Below are positions 1 through 9,422 of a stretch of 64,000 nucleotides of DNA, one piece after another. The notes beneath the pieces are model-generated. The model was not told where the DNA came from. It ran no database searches and saw nothing but the letters and a program-made list of their open reading frames with translations. The position numbers were made by a program, and so were the translations under genes. Source of the stretch: Anthoceros angustus (lineage: Eukaryota; Streptophyta; Anthocerotopsida; Anthocerotales; Anthocerotaceae); the NCBI GenBank assembly GCA_010909165.1, contig MU008215.1, positions 1 through 64,000 of the forward strand. Direction: 5' to 3'. The first letter of the stretch is position 1; each line of letters starts with the position of its first letter.

Positions 1-830
1 GATTTTAGTAGAACACTATCACCTTCACAAAACTTGTGACTCCCAATGCAGTCACAACAGGAGTTTTCGCAGATTCATTTACATCAATTAAAACAACATT
101 TGATGATTTGGATTTACATCCATTAACGGATTTAGTAACCGAATAACTACCTGTAAGTGAAGCGAAATATTGCAAACCTGAGGCGCCCGCAAGTAAACCC
201 CCATCTCTATACCATTGGATCCCGGTGCTATCAACTGAAGAAATTTTCAACAGTGCACTATCTCCCTTGCAAAATAGTATAAGATTCAGGTGTTAAAATG
301 TTTAGCTCCTCTGGCAATTTTTAACCATAACTAATATAGTATTGGATTCTAATGATAAGCACGATCCGTTAAAATTCTAACTGAATACTGACCACTTTCT
401 TGTGCCAAAAAGATTGATTGTTTGCTCCTGGAATACTAACATCATTTCTATACCATTGATTATTCGTAGTAGAGGAAGAAGTAAGTTCGACGTTTCCCCT
501 TTGCAAAAAGTATAGGATCCTTGCGCAGTGATAACTGGTTGATCAGGTCGATTTATCGAAATAACAATACTGTCTTCATTTTACAACCAAATATATTAGT
601 TACAGTAAGGTTGTAGGTTGTGGTACTGTTAGGATTAGCAATTGTCCTGGCACTAATTGGAGAAACTAATCCATTGGTTGGGGACCAGGAATAAGTATTG
701 TCTTCAATAGCATTCATTCCAATATTAACTCCAACTCCCCTAAACAAAGGCTGGTATCCTTACCTGTTCGCAATTGGGATTTGATTTACGGCTAGAATTG
801 TAGTAATGCTTGAATCATTGTTGGATAAGC
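1..830 (-). pseudogene. Fragment of a Bacteroidota-type repetitive surface protein (foreign DNA at the window edge)
   Basis: Three successive repeat units can be read on the minus strand. The unit at about 5-250 has WYRDGGLLAG, then TGSYSVT and NGCKS. The unit at about 300-560 has NNQWYRNDVSIPGANNQS, followed in another frame by LAQESGQYSVRILTDR. The unit at about 553-770 has YSWSPTNGL and TTTYNLTVTN followed by GC. These are typical of Ig-like/PKD-like repeats in secreted or gliding-associated adhesins of Bacteroidota. The base composition is more AT-rich than the following DNA. Each unit is frameshifted by about one base, which is unexpected for a bacterial gene and suggests sequence errors. 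Plant retrotransposon homology starts abruptly near 830. I infer contamination or a chimeric join; horizontal transfer is possible but less likely. Confidence 0.75.
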
Positions 831-831
831 A

Positions 832-3036
832 TCGAAACAGGGAGGGCACCAGCAGGAGGAACCCACACCACACCTGTGGTCACCAGTGTCAAGACGGCAG
901 CAGGAACGCTAAAGGAGGAAAAGTAAAGGGAAATGGCAAGTTGCTCCTCCTGTGTGCAGGATGAATCGCCGCTAGGGGAGAATGAAGGGGAAGAGGCAAG
1001 GCACCAACCCCTAGGAGAGGAGGGGTTAACTTCACGCCGAGACCGCAACGAGCTCCGGACATTTTTGGCGACATTTCACCGAACCGTCCGAGGTGGGGAT
1101 AGGAGACACCGCCGACACGAGAATTGTTGTGGAGGCGGATGGGCAAGGGACAGCCCAATTTGGGATTTGCAGGGTTTGACTTCGGCCATGGCACGACGCA
1201 GTGATCTCCTGATCAAGCCATGGCCTCACCGAGTGTGCAAGGCCAACAGGAGAAGGAGAAGTTGGAGAGCCTGAAGGCGAGAGCAAGGCGGCCGAGGAGC
1301 GCAGACGGAGCGGGCCTTATGCAAGGCAGAGCATCCAACAGAAGCTTTAGTAAATCAGTCAAGGGGGCATGCTACAATTGAGCTTCAGATGAGGTCTCAT
1401 GAGTTGTGGAAGCGGCGCCTTGGAGAAATTCAAGAAGCGGAGAGGTACAAGCGAAAGAGACGCTAGGGCCGAGTCAAGAGAGAGGTGGCCAAACCAAGAA
1501 AGGCCGAGCAACAGCCCACCGCAGAGCAAACAACCACCGTGGAAGAAACCACCACGGTGGCTAAACCAGCCACCGCCGTGGAACGGGAACCGAGGTGGGG
1601 AAGTCACCGATGAGTGTCGCAGATGGAGGGATGATCCGAGAATCAGCAGCCGCCTGTGATTGTCCACGGAGGAGAGGGTAAGGACCTCTCGACGAAGGAC
1701 AGTTAAGGCGTCCGGATGAGGATGCTCATGTCCTGTCGCATGGTGTGCTCACCTAAACGGTGGTTGTTGGGATGAGGGGCGTAAACCATCACATCTTGAC
1801 CGCCACAGCGCTACTGGGTTCCTTCGAGTAGGAGCGGGCCATCCTCCGCAAGTGGTGCCGAAGAGATGAGCGAGGCGCAGCGAGCATGGAGGGAGGAGCA
1901 TGGTGTTGTCCAAATGAGGAGGAGGGACAATGGACATAGAGGCAAGGCGCAACGTCCGCTGGAAGGCGCGAGGGAAATTCAGCAAAGGAGAGCGAGGTGG
2001 AGGTTGTGGGGAAAATCGCCGGATCGAGGCGAGGTCAAGAGCGAGAGGGGTCCCCATGGGCCGAGGGCGAGGCAAAGAATCGCGAGGCGGCAGCGCTGAT
2101 TTTAGGAGAGTCGCGATAGCCTAGGACCGGGTTTTTCGTAGAGGATAGGGAGTTCCATCACCGTAGAGCCGCTGTTGCTTAGATTGGTAAGGGGCGCCGT
2201 GGTAGGAGCTACAATTTTAGACACTAAAGAGAAGTGAGTGTTGGACCATGTATAAGAGACCCTCCGGGTGTCTCTCTCAAGACGATTTCGTGTGAACTTC
2301 CGTATCGAACCGCCGAGGGGTTGATTGGAGACGCCCGTCGTCAAGATCAAACGGGTTCGCGCACCGCCTTCCGTCACAAGACCGGAAGATCTCGGATGGT
2401 CGAGAGCGGAGTGGCCAAGCTCCACGCCTGGGTAACGGAAGGTAGCCACGAAAGGTAGGAGTGCCGGACGGCCGAGGCGGAATCCGGAAGGCGAATCGCC
2501 CAAGCACCGACCGGGTTTTCCCGATCCTCTTTCCAACCGCCACTGTGTGTTCATTCCATGAGAGGGGTCTGTGGCCCAAGGAGGTCCGTGGCCCAAGGGA
2601 AAAGGGGTCTGTGGTGGCCCGTGAGACGAGGGAGAGTTCATTGGAAGGGAAAGGTTCCTGAGGGGTAGTTGTGCTACCGGGAGGGATTGTGAGAGTGCGA
2701 GGGAAAATCGGAAACGCGAGGGGAGTGGAAGGTAGGATCGCAAATTCCGGGCAGGAGGCGAGCAGTCCGATAGCCCTAGGTCCGTGTTAGAGAAGTCGGT
2801 GGCAGATAAAGGCGCGCGGCGGGGGGCCCGCCACGGCGAACCGCCACGCGTGGCCGAGTCTACCACTGGTGGGTTTGGGTGGTAGCCGGAGAAGGTGGGT
2901 AGCGAGCGACGGGTGTCTAGAATCCATAGATTTAGCACACCTTGACACAACACCATTCCCTTGGGATCGAATCCTAGGACTATAACGACATAGAGGGTAA
3001 ATGTGGCCTCTTTGCGCTTCGATGCAAAACCCATTC
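832..3036 (+). repeat. Family B LTR fragment, 3' part
   Basis: This stretch is the reverse complement, with many small indels, of 57810-60100. It therefore forms a 2.2-kb inverted repeat with the family B LTR at the other end of the window. It starts inside the LTR-embedded reading frame; the GWARDSPIW and HQPLGEEGL words occur in both copies. It ends at a shared word near 3036, after which the two copies diverge, so 3036 is the approximate LTR 3' end. The LTR start and the element body that should lie upstream are missing and replaced by the bacterial segment. Confidence 0.75.
2251..2256 (+). promoter_or_regulatory. TATA box 2 (TATAAG) of the left family B LTR
   Basis: TATAAG lies in the word ATGTATAAGAG. 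The same word is found in every family A LTR and in the right family B LTR. It comes about 130 bp after the LTR frame's stop codon (TAG near 2120). It is a likely promoter for the downstream gag-pol RNA, inferred from position and conservation. Confidence 0.5.
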
Positions 3037-3300
3037 TGACATGCTTATACATTTTCAACTCCCATGTCTTCCTATTTGCAGAAAGTTACTATGATGCATC
3101 CCATTCCTCAATGGGTATATTTGAGTTATCCTCAACCCAGACGCCGATTTCAGGAGATACATTGTACTTACCAAAGGCATTCTTAGAGGAACACATATGG
3201 TTTGACGCACCAACGTCCAAAACCACGATTCCCCTACCGACACCGAAGATAGACAGATTAAATCACAGCCCCTTTGTTGCAGCCTCGTCACGCTAGATTC
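3037..3300 (-). pseudogene. Ty1/copia-like protease fragment
   Basis: One minus-strand frame reads GIVVLDVGASNHMCSS and continues with KNAFGKYNVSPEIGVW. The D-x-GAS-xH arrangement is the active-site signature of the aspartic protease of plant Ty1/copia polyproteins, where the usual form is LDSGASxHM. Here the serine or threonine after the catalytic Asp is Val. The frame is open for only about 45 residues. This is unrelated to the Ty3/gypsy elements around it and must be a separate, older insertion. Confidence 0.6.
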
Positions 3301-4726
3301 ATGTTGCTTGCCTTTCCTATCATCACTGCTTTCCTAAAGTCTCGACTCCACGACCCGGCCAGGCGTGAGTTGCACACCAAAGTTTTTTGCCGGGTCAGCA
3401 GATTGACGAAGCCCGTGTAGTTGGACGCTTTGTCCTCTACCCCTTCCAAACTTCCCTGGCCCACGCCTCAACCTCGGCCACTACCGCTGGCCGCAAAAGA
3501 GTCAGATCACTGCTTAAGGGTAGAGCGAACCTCCTTGTTCATGTGTTTTATTGGCCTCGTCACAGGAGAGCACCAACAAGTCAACCGTGAGATTCAGAAT
3601 CAGTGTGGTGGTGGCTACCGGAGGACCGTGGCGTGAGGCTCAATACTAGAGCTCCAAATTTCGAGCTGAGGAAGGCTCACCGTGAATTGAACCGCCTCCC
3701 TGATAGATCACTCCACAAGCAGCTTGGCTTCCGTCATTTAAATCGCCACATGACTCTCATCGAGTCACTTTCCTTCATGCGCGCAGTTCCTAAATGGCTT
3801 GTTGCTACCGCCCGAGATGACATCTTTTGATTCATAAGGTCATTCAAGAAGACCAAACTTCATGGAGAATTTAGTCGGGCTTGATATGTGGAATCATCTC
3901 CTCGAGAAATCGATCCCACAAGGATCGCCCTAGCTTTATGCATCCTTGGAATGCCAATCAAGTTTTATCGCCCACAGCTCCTAAACTCCTCCAAGAGTCT
4001 ACCGTAGTCTGGCCAACAACACGCCTGTGGATCGAGCCATGCTAACATCCATAAGTAGCGTTTCTCTGAGAATACACCACCCGAGCGACCTGCATCAAAG
4101 TTAAGTGAGTCTGCCTTTCGAGGATATGGTGAGGGATTGATCGCGCCATGATGCCTCTGTGGACGTGAGAGAACTACTCTGCAGAGGTTCTCGTGCAAGA
4201 CATCTTTGCCCCGAGCCCATCAATTGACGGCGGCTTCGATTTCTAATTCCTGGTCCCTCACGCAAAGAATAAACTCTCGATTCACCAATTTCTAGACGTA
4301 TCAAGACGTTTTGATAAGATGTCTACTTAGAGAGGTTTCTGACGTAAGACTTGAGGCATTTTCAAGAGAATTGAGAAGAGAATCAAACTGCTTCTGCATC
4401 TTCAGAACGTAGGGTTTACGGTGGATTCACGCTGCATCGCGGAGATGACCTGCTTCGGCGTGCGTTGTAAATTGCCGAAAAGCAGTTCTCTCGACCGCTC
4501 GACATCGACTGGTACGCTGATTGGATGATTCTCGAATTATACGACCAAAATGCTTTCAAGAAACGCACTCCGCCTTCCTACCGAATCGAGATAGTGATTT
4601 CTTGAAGTACAACACCAAACTCCTCACCGAAACACTCAAATTCAGATGTAGGTAATAGTCTCGGCCCTGCTATTCCAGTACGGCTACTCCGCCTCGCGCC
4701 TTCCGAGGCATGGATGCCTTAATACA
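3300..4726 (-). other. Degenerate upstream part of the copia-like insertion, unresolved
   Basis: No frame is open for long. One minus-strand stretch near 3330 reads SWSRDFRKAV, which resembles the end of a copia gag zinc knuckle, but the cysteines are not all present. If the element runs on the minus strand, gag should lie here, upstream of the protease. I see no clear LTR, primer site or other recognisable feature up to the family A LTR at 4727. Confidence 0.3.
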
Positions 4727-4940
4727 TGTAAACGACCTAGTCTCGAAACCCTCAAAATGTGCTCAAGTGAATTTTTGTTTTTCCGAGTGGTGTGAAAATA
4801 AGTCGATTGAGTAGTTGGGATATTCATAGTAAAATGTCCTTGGCCTATGGAGTTCTTTTTGTTTTATTGCCTAGGTTAGAAAATAAATGGTCCGAATTTG
4901 GTGTTCCTTGGCCCATGGACTGAATGTTCCCTAAAAAGTC

Positions 4941-4948
4941 TATATATG
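4941..4948 (+). promoter_or_regulatory. TATA box 1 of the A1 5' LTR (TATATATG)
   Basis: The word AAGTCTATATATGTGAG occurs about 215-223 bp from the start of the intact family A LTRs, and a matching TCTATATATG sits at +225 in the family B LTR. A promoter for the LTR-embedded frame is inferred from conservation and spacing. Confidence 0.5.
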
Positions 4949-5393
4949 TGAGATAGGGGGTTTGGAATATTAGAGTTAGAGTCTATAAGTTGGGGTCGAC
5001 CGACGCCAGAGCGAATGAGTGTGGGTTGTGGATTGGGATGTGGAAGCGAGAGGTAACAGAGTAGGGGAACCCGGGAAACTTAACCCTAGGAAATGATGTA
5101 ATCCCGCTCAAACAACGGAGCGCAACGGGCCGGACGGAGCGAGCGGCGGAGCGACGACGGTAAGCGCGACGAAGTCGAGGAGCCGTCCGGGGCACCGTGA
5201 TCGCAGGAGGGCGCGAGGCGCAACGACGAAGGGAAGGAGCTCAACCCCTCGCCGACATCGCGAGGCGCGACGCAGAGGAGGAAGGCGCGTGCAGCGCGCC
5301 CTTGCCGAGGAGGTAGGAACCCCGAGACCGACTCCGTGAAATTCGCAGAGGTGGCGTTGGTTTGTGGCGCGAGACCAGAAGACTGAGGAGAGG

Positions 5394-7498
5394 ATGGCGC
5401 CCAAGGTCACCACCGAATTGTGCTTGCCCAATGGCCGAACATGGATCATTGGAAAGTTCGATGGGAGTGAAGGAGTCAAGCCGGGTTTCATGGAAGAGCG
5501 GTGGAATTACATGAACTCGACCGGTGCAGGAGTGTGCGCGACACCGGCGACAGGGGATTTAGAAGCCGCAGGATTGGGACCCGGAGTTAGGAGGGTGTAT
5601 GGGCGGCAAGGAGGAGGCGGGTTGGTGATGGAGCCGCCCAGAAAAGAAGCACGGCAAAGAAGCAGCACCGCCCGTTAAAGGCGACTGCGAACCCAACGGG
5701 CCGGTTGACGAGGGATTTGGCAATGCAGCTTGATGGGTCCGCCAGTGGCTCCTATGTTTCGCAGACAAGAAGTGGATTATTTGTCCGACCACTTGCCGTT
5801 CCTTCATGAAGTGGTCAAGGGGCGAAGATCGATTGCTCTCGACAAGTTGTGTGAAGAGAGGTTGAACTTGATTTCCTCCTCGGCCCTCTCTAATCTCACC
5901 ATTTCGTCCATCTTTATGTTTACGCTAACTGCCCCGCGAGGTGGAGATTGTAGCCTCCTCCACATGTGGAAGCCGGTTAGGGAGGTGAAATGGAAGGCGG
6001 AGGAGCCCAAGGAGGAAAAATCGGATAGCCGGGAGTCGGTGGCGGGGCCTGGAGGAGGAGAAGGAAATTCCCACCAAAGAAAAGGAGGAAGACCGGGGTG
6101 AAAGGCGGGCAAAAAGGTGAAGGATGCACACGGCCAGTGTCAAAAACGGCGCTACAGAAATGAAAGCCAAACGGCATGGCGAAGAGGAGGCGCGATCCGA
6201 GGACAATTTTGCCGACTGGATGCGATGATGAATCAACTCGAGGGTTTAGGGCGACCTCAGGCGGACCCTCAAAGATGGGAAGAGATTTTCAAGGGGACTC
6301 CACCGGCAACAGAGGTGGATGCAACCGAATTGGTGAGGGTGCGCACCTTGGGAGGAAAGTTCTCGACAGAGGGATGGCGTCGCGGGCCGCCACAACAAGT
6401 GGACTTGGTGAGCGACCACGCCGATGATCCGGGCCCAAGTGATTTGTTGGATCAAGCGGCTTTAGCTCTCACCGCCTGGGTGGGGCGACGGAGGAAGTGG
6501 TGAAGGCCAGTTTGACGAGGAGGCCAAGCGCAAGCAACCGGAGGAAGACAAGCGGAACCTAGAGGAAATAAGGGCCAAGATTCAAGAAGATTTGTGCAGG
6601 CCTGTGAGAAGTTGCAAGCCATGACGAGCCAGGAAGCACTCATGGCTCAAATTAAGGATGCCCACGAGACGAACCAGAGATGGTGGGGAGTTGTTGCGAG
6701 CCCAGAGCGTGAGGCCTCTGGAAAAGGCCCATAAGCTAGCGGAGCGGCGGAGCGGATGAGGCACGTGGCCGGGCCGAAAAGACAAAGGGAAGGGGAAGCG
6801 GGTAGCAGGACCACGATCGAAGTAGCGGAAGGCCTACCGAGCGAAGGAAGCAAAGAACCGAGGTAGCCGAAACCTCACCTACCGCGTTGCGAACGAGCGA
6901 CGGCCGTGGAGTCCACTACGGTAGTCGAAACCGCCACCGACATTGGCGCAACCAACCCAAGGTGGCGCGGGCGACAGGATGCGACGTGGCGCCTCGCGAG
7001 GACATAGGCCAGCAACTGTAGCCTACGGAGGGGGGTAAGCACCTCACCGCAGCAGGGGTCCTATTATATTACGGCACATGGATGAGGAAACTTATGTGCC
7101 CGGGTCTATATGTGAATGGAGAACGCGTGCTTAACCTCACCGCCCATGTGCGTGTGGAAATAGGAGGGATCGGGCCTACCCATCGCAAGTGAGGACCAAG
7201 TGCATACTTCTACCACCGCGCCTGTGGGGTTGGCTCCCTATTATGCGGAGGCGACTTTGGAGGAGTTGAGCGAGGAGGAGGTCCAGCTTGGGTGGACGAG
7301 GAGCCGAATAATCCTCGAATAGGCGGCCGGAAGATGCGGAAGCCCAAGGTGGTACACCTCAAATTCGTCCAGTGGCTGAGGTGGAAGTAGTGGGAGAACC
7401 CGTCACCAGGCAAGGTGAGAGCTCGTGGCAGCAATGGAGGACGTGACGGCCAAGTCGAGGTAGGGCGCGCAGACAGCGAGGGTGAGGTAGCAACCTAA
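5394..7498 (+). pseudogene. LTR-embedded reading frame, A1 5' LTR copy (function unknown)
   Basis: ATG at 5394 opens with MAPKVTT. Conserved words follow in shifting frames: MEERWNYMN, RRQEVDYLSDHLP, MWKPVREVKWK, RWEEIFKGTPP, a coiled-coil-like stretch rich in Glu, Lys and Arg, ATLEELSEEEVQLGW, and a stop at 7496-7498. The same order is seen in the other family A LTRs and, more diverged, in family B. No copy is open throughout. I do not recognise the family. The mid-region coiled coil is vaguely gag-like, but there is no zinc knuckle. Confidence 0.5.
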
Positions 7499-7601
7499 AG
7501 ATAATTTGGTTAGGATGTCGACCGACCTAGGATCGCCCAATTGTGGGCGCGTCTTCGCGATAGCCATCTTAGGACCTAAAATCAGGGGTGCCCCACCGAT
7601 G

Positions 7602-7607
7602 TATAAG
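7602..7607 (+). promoter_or_regulatory. TATA box 2 of the A1 5' LTR (TATAAG)
   Basis: TATAAG lies in GATGTATAAGAGGGGC, about 105 bp after the LTR frame stop. The word is conserved in all LTR copies of both families. It is a likely start region for the genomic RNA, which places R and U5 in roughly the last 0.9 kb of the base LTR. Confidence 0.5.
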
Positions 7608-7908
7608 AGGGGCGAATTAGGTCCCTCACGCCGATAACTGGTTGAGATCCCCACGCCTGGCTGGTTGGAGACGTCCGATTGATGAGGTGGTGTGCGCGAG
7701 ACGCCCTAGGGGTGGTCGAGCTTGCTCCGCACCGGGGAGAGGGGTGAGGTGAATCTGGCAAAGGAGGAGGAAACCAAGGGATTGGCGCGCGGTCCGGAGC
7801 TTGCTCGAACGCCTGCCGGACGCCTGGGGTTCTTCTTTCCTTCACACTTGTCCGAGTTGTGTTCAAATTGAGAGAGAAGTGTTGAGTGGATGGTTGGAAG
7901 CCCAGGCT

Positions 7909-7909
7909 T

Positions 7910-7936
<27 letters not shown>
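7909..7936 (+). repeat. (AG)n microsatellite in LTR
   Basis: An uninterrupted run of AG dinucleotides. Shorter and variable runs lie at the same place in the other LTR copies (near 8732, 22352, 27528 and 42928). (GT)n runs follow about 200 bp later, near 8115. Confidence 0.9.
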
Positions 7937-7941
<5 letters not shown>

Positions 7942-9345
7942 GGTGAAGGAGTGACTAAATCAGACGCTGGCGCGAGGTGTGAGAGAGAGGAGTTGAGAAG
8001 GGGAACTAATTGAGAGCGGGAGATTGTGTGAATCCAAAAGAAACCAAACCGGTGCTGGTGGAAGTGCGCAAGGGGAACAGCGTTCCTTGTAAAATTGTGT
8101 GAGTGTGGCGCCTTTGTGTGTGTGTGGAGCGTGAGGATTTGTGGAATTTAGGTCCCTAGGAATCGGTGTGTGTGTGTGCATGAAGTGTGGAGAACCCGTC
8201 CAGGCGTGGCGGTGAGAGCTCGTGGCGGCAGCAATGGAGGACGAGGGGCCGACGCCAAGTCGAGGTAGGGCGCGCAGACAGCGAGGGTGAGGTGGTAGCA
8301 ACCTAAAGATAATTTGGTTAGGATGTCTCGGACCTAGGATCGCCCGAATTGTGGGCGCCCCTTCGATAGCCATCTTAGGACCTAAAATCCGGGCATGGTG
8401 CCCCACCGATGTATAAGAGGGGCGAATTAGGTCCCTCACGCCGATAATTCTGGTTGAGATCCCCACGCCTGTGGCTGGTTGGAGACGTCCGATTGACAGA
8501 GGGTGGGCGCAGACGCCCTAGGGGTGGTCGAGAGCTTGCTGCACTGGGAGGAGGGTGATAAAGCAATCTTGGCCGACAAAGGAGGAGGAAACCAAGGGAT
8601 TGGCGCGGGGCGGTCCGGAGCTTGCTCGAACGCCTGCCGGACGCCTGGGGTTCTTCTTTCCTTCACACTTGTCCCTAGTTGTGTTCAAATTAAGAGAAGT
8701 GTTGAGTGGATGGTTGGAAGCGAGTTGAGGGAGAGAGAGAGAGGGAGAAGATTGGGTGAAGGAGTGACTAAACAATCAGACGATGCGAGGTGTGAGAGGG
8801 GTTGAGAAGGGGAACTAATTGAGAGGCTAGGAGATTGTGTGAATCCAAAAGAAACCAAACCGGGGAAGGCATGCAAGGGGAACAGGCTTCCTTGTAAAAT
8901 TGTGTGAGTGTGGCGCCTTTGTGTGTGTGTGGAGCGAGGGATTTGTGGAATTTAGGTCCCTAGGAATCGGTGTGTGTGTGTGTGAGTGTGGTGAATAAAG
9001 CCGGATCCGTGCACGTGTGGACGCCTGCGATCCGCGGCGCGGCGCCCGGAAATAAGTCGCTAGGGTTTGGGTGTGGGACCCACCTCGGTGGTCAAGCAAC
9101 TAGTGGAATGAGATTTGCGGTCGTGGAATAAGAGTGGTAGGACAAGTCGGGGGTAGTAGTGGTTGAGTAGATAGGTAAGAGGAGTAATAGCAAGTAAGTC
9201 TTGACTTAGGTGAAGGTCGAGCGATAGAAGTTAGCGCCTCTTGGCACAAACCATTCCCTTGGGAGCGAATCCTAAGCCTACAACGACATTGAGGGTGAAT
9301 GTGGACCTCACGGTGTCCCCGGACACGAATCCACACTCCACATTT

Positions 9346-9363
9346 TGGCGCCGCTGCGGGAAT
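9346..9363 (+). promoter_or_regulatory. Primer-binding site of A1
   Basis: TGGCGCCGCTGCGGGAAT follows directly after the LTR end and three T residues. It resembles the complement of the 3' end of plant tRNA-Asp, the primer used by Athila/Tat elements, with a few mismatches. A cleaner copy of the same site is at 28919 (TGGCGCTGCCGGGAATGG). Confidence 0.6.
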
Positions 9364-9422
9364 GGAATCGGGCGTGAGGTAGAACTAACCATAGCTAAGT
9401 AGAGTCTAGCATTACTAGATTG

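Larger units (their letters stand above)
7393..8995 (+). repeat. Tandem duplication of about 800 bp in the LTR tail
   Basis: About 7393-8190 and 8191-8995 are two copies of the same LTR segment. The junction near 8186 joins the LTR end region to an earlier LTR site at the shared word AGTGTGG. The 3' LTR at 19136-22971 has only one copy. As a result TATA box 2 occurs twice, near 7602 and 8412. Confidence 0.75.
4727..9342 (+). repeat. 5' LTR of element A1
   Basis: It starts TGTAAACGACC and ends CACACTCCACA, the TG...CA ends typical of LTRs. It is 4616 bp long, but about 800 bp near its end are tandemly duplicated, so the base length matches the 3836-bp copy at 19136-22971. It holds a TATA box near its start, a broken reading frame, a second TATA box and a GT/GA-rich tail. 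Confidence 0.85.

Noticed and set aside
933-2124. Several separate plus-strand frames in the left LTR as individual genes
   Set aside because: They are pieces of one broken LTR frame, as shown by the inverted copy at 58756-60858.
2950-2985. tRNA-like word GGGATCGAATCCTAGG near the LTR end
   Set aside because: No acceptor, D or anticodon arms around it. It is part of the LTR end and recurs in every LTR.
7909-8130. Regular GA and GT runs considered as CRISPR-like or regulatory arrays
   Set aside because: Simple microsatellites without spacers, variable in length between LTR copies.
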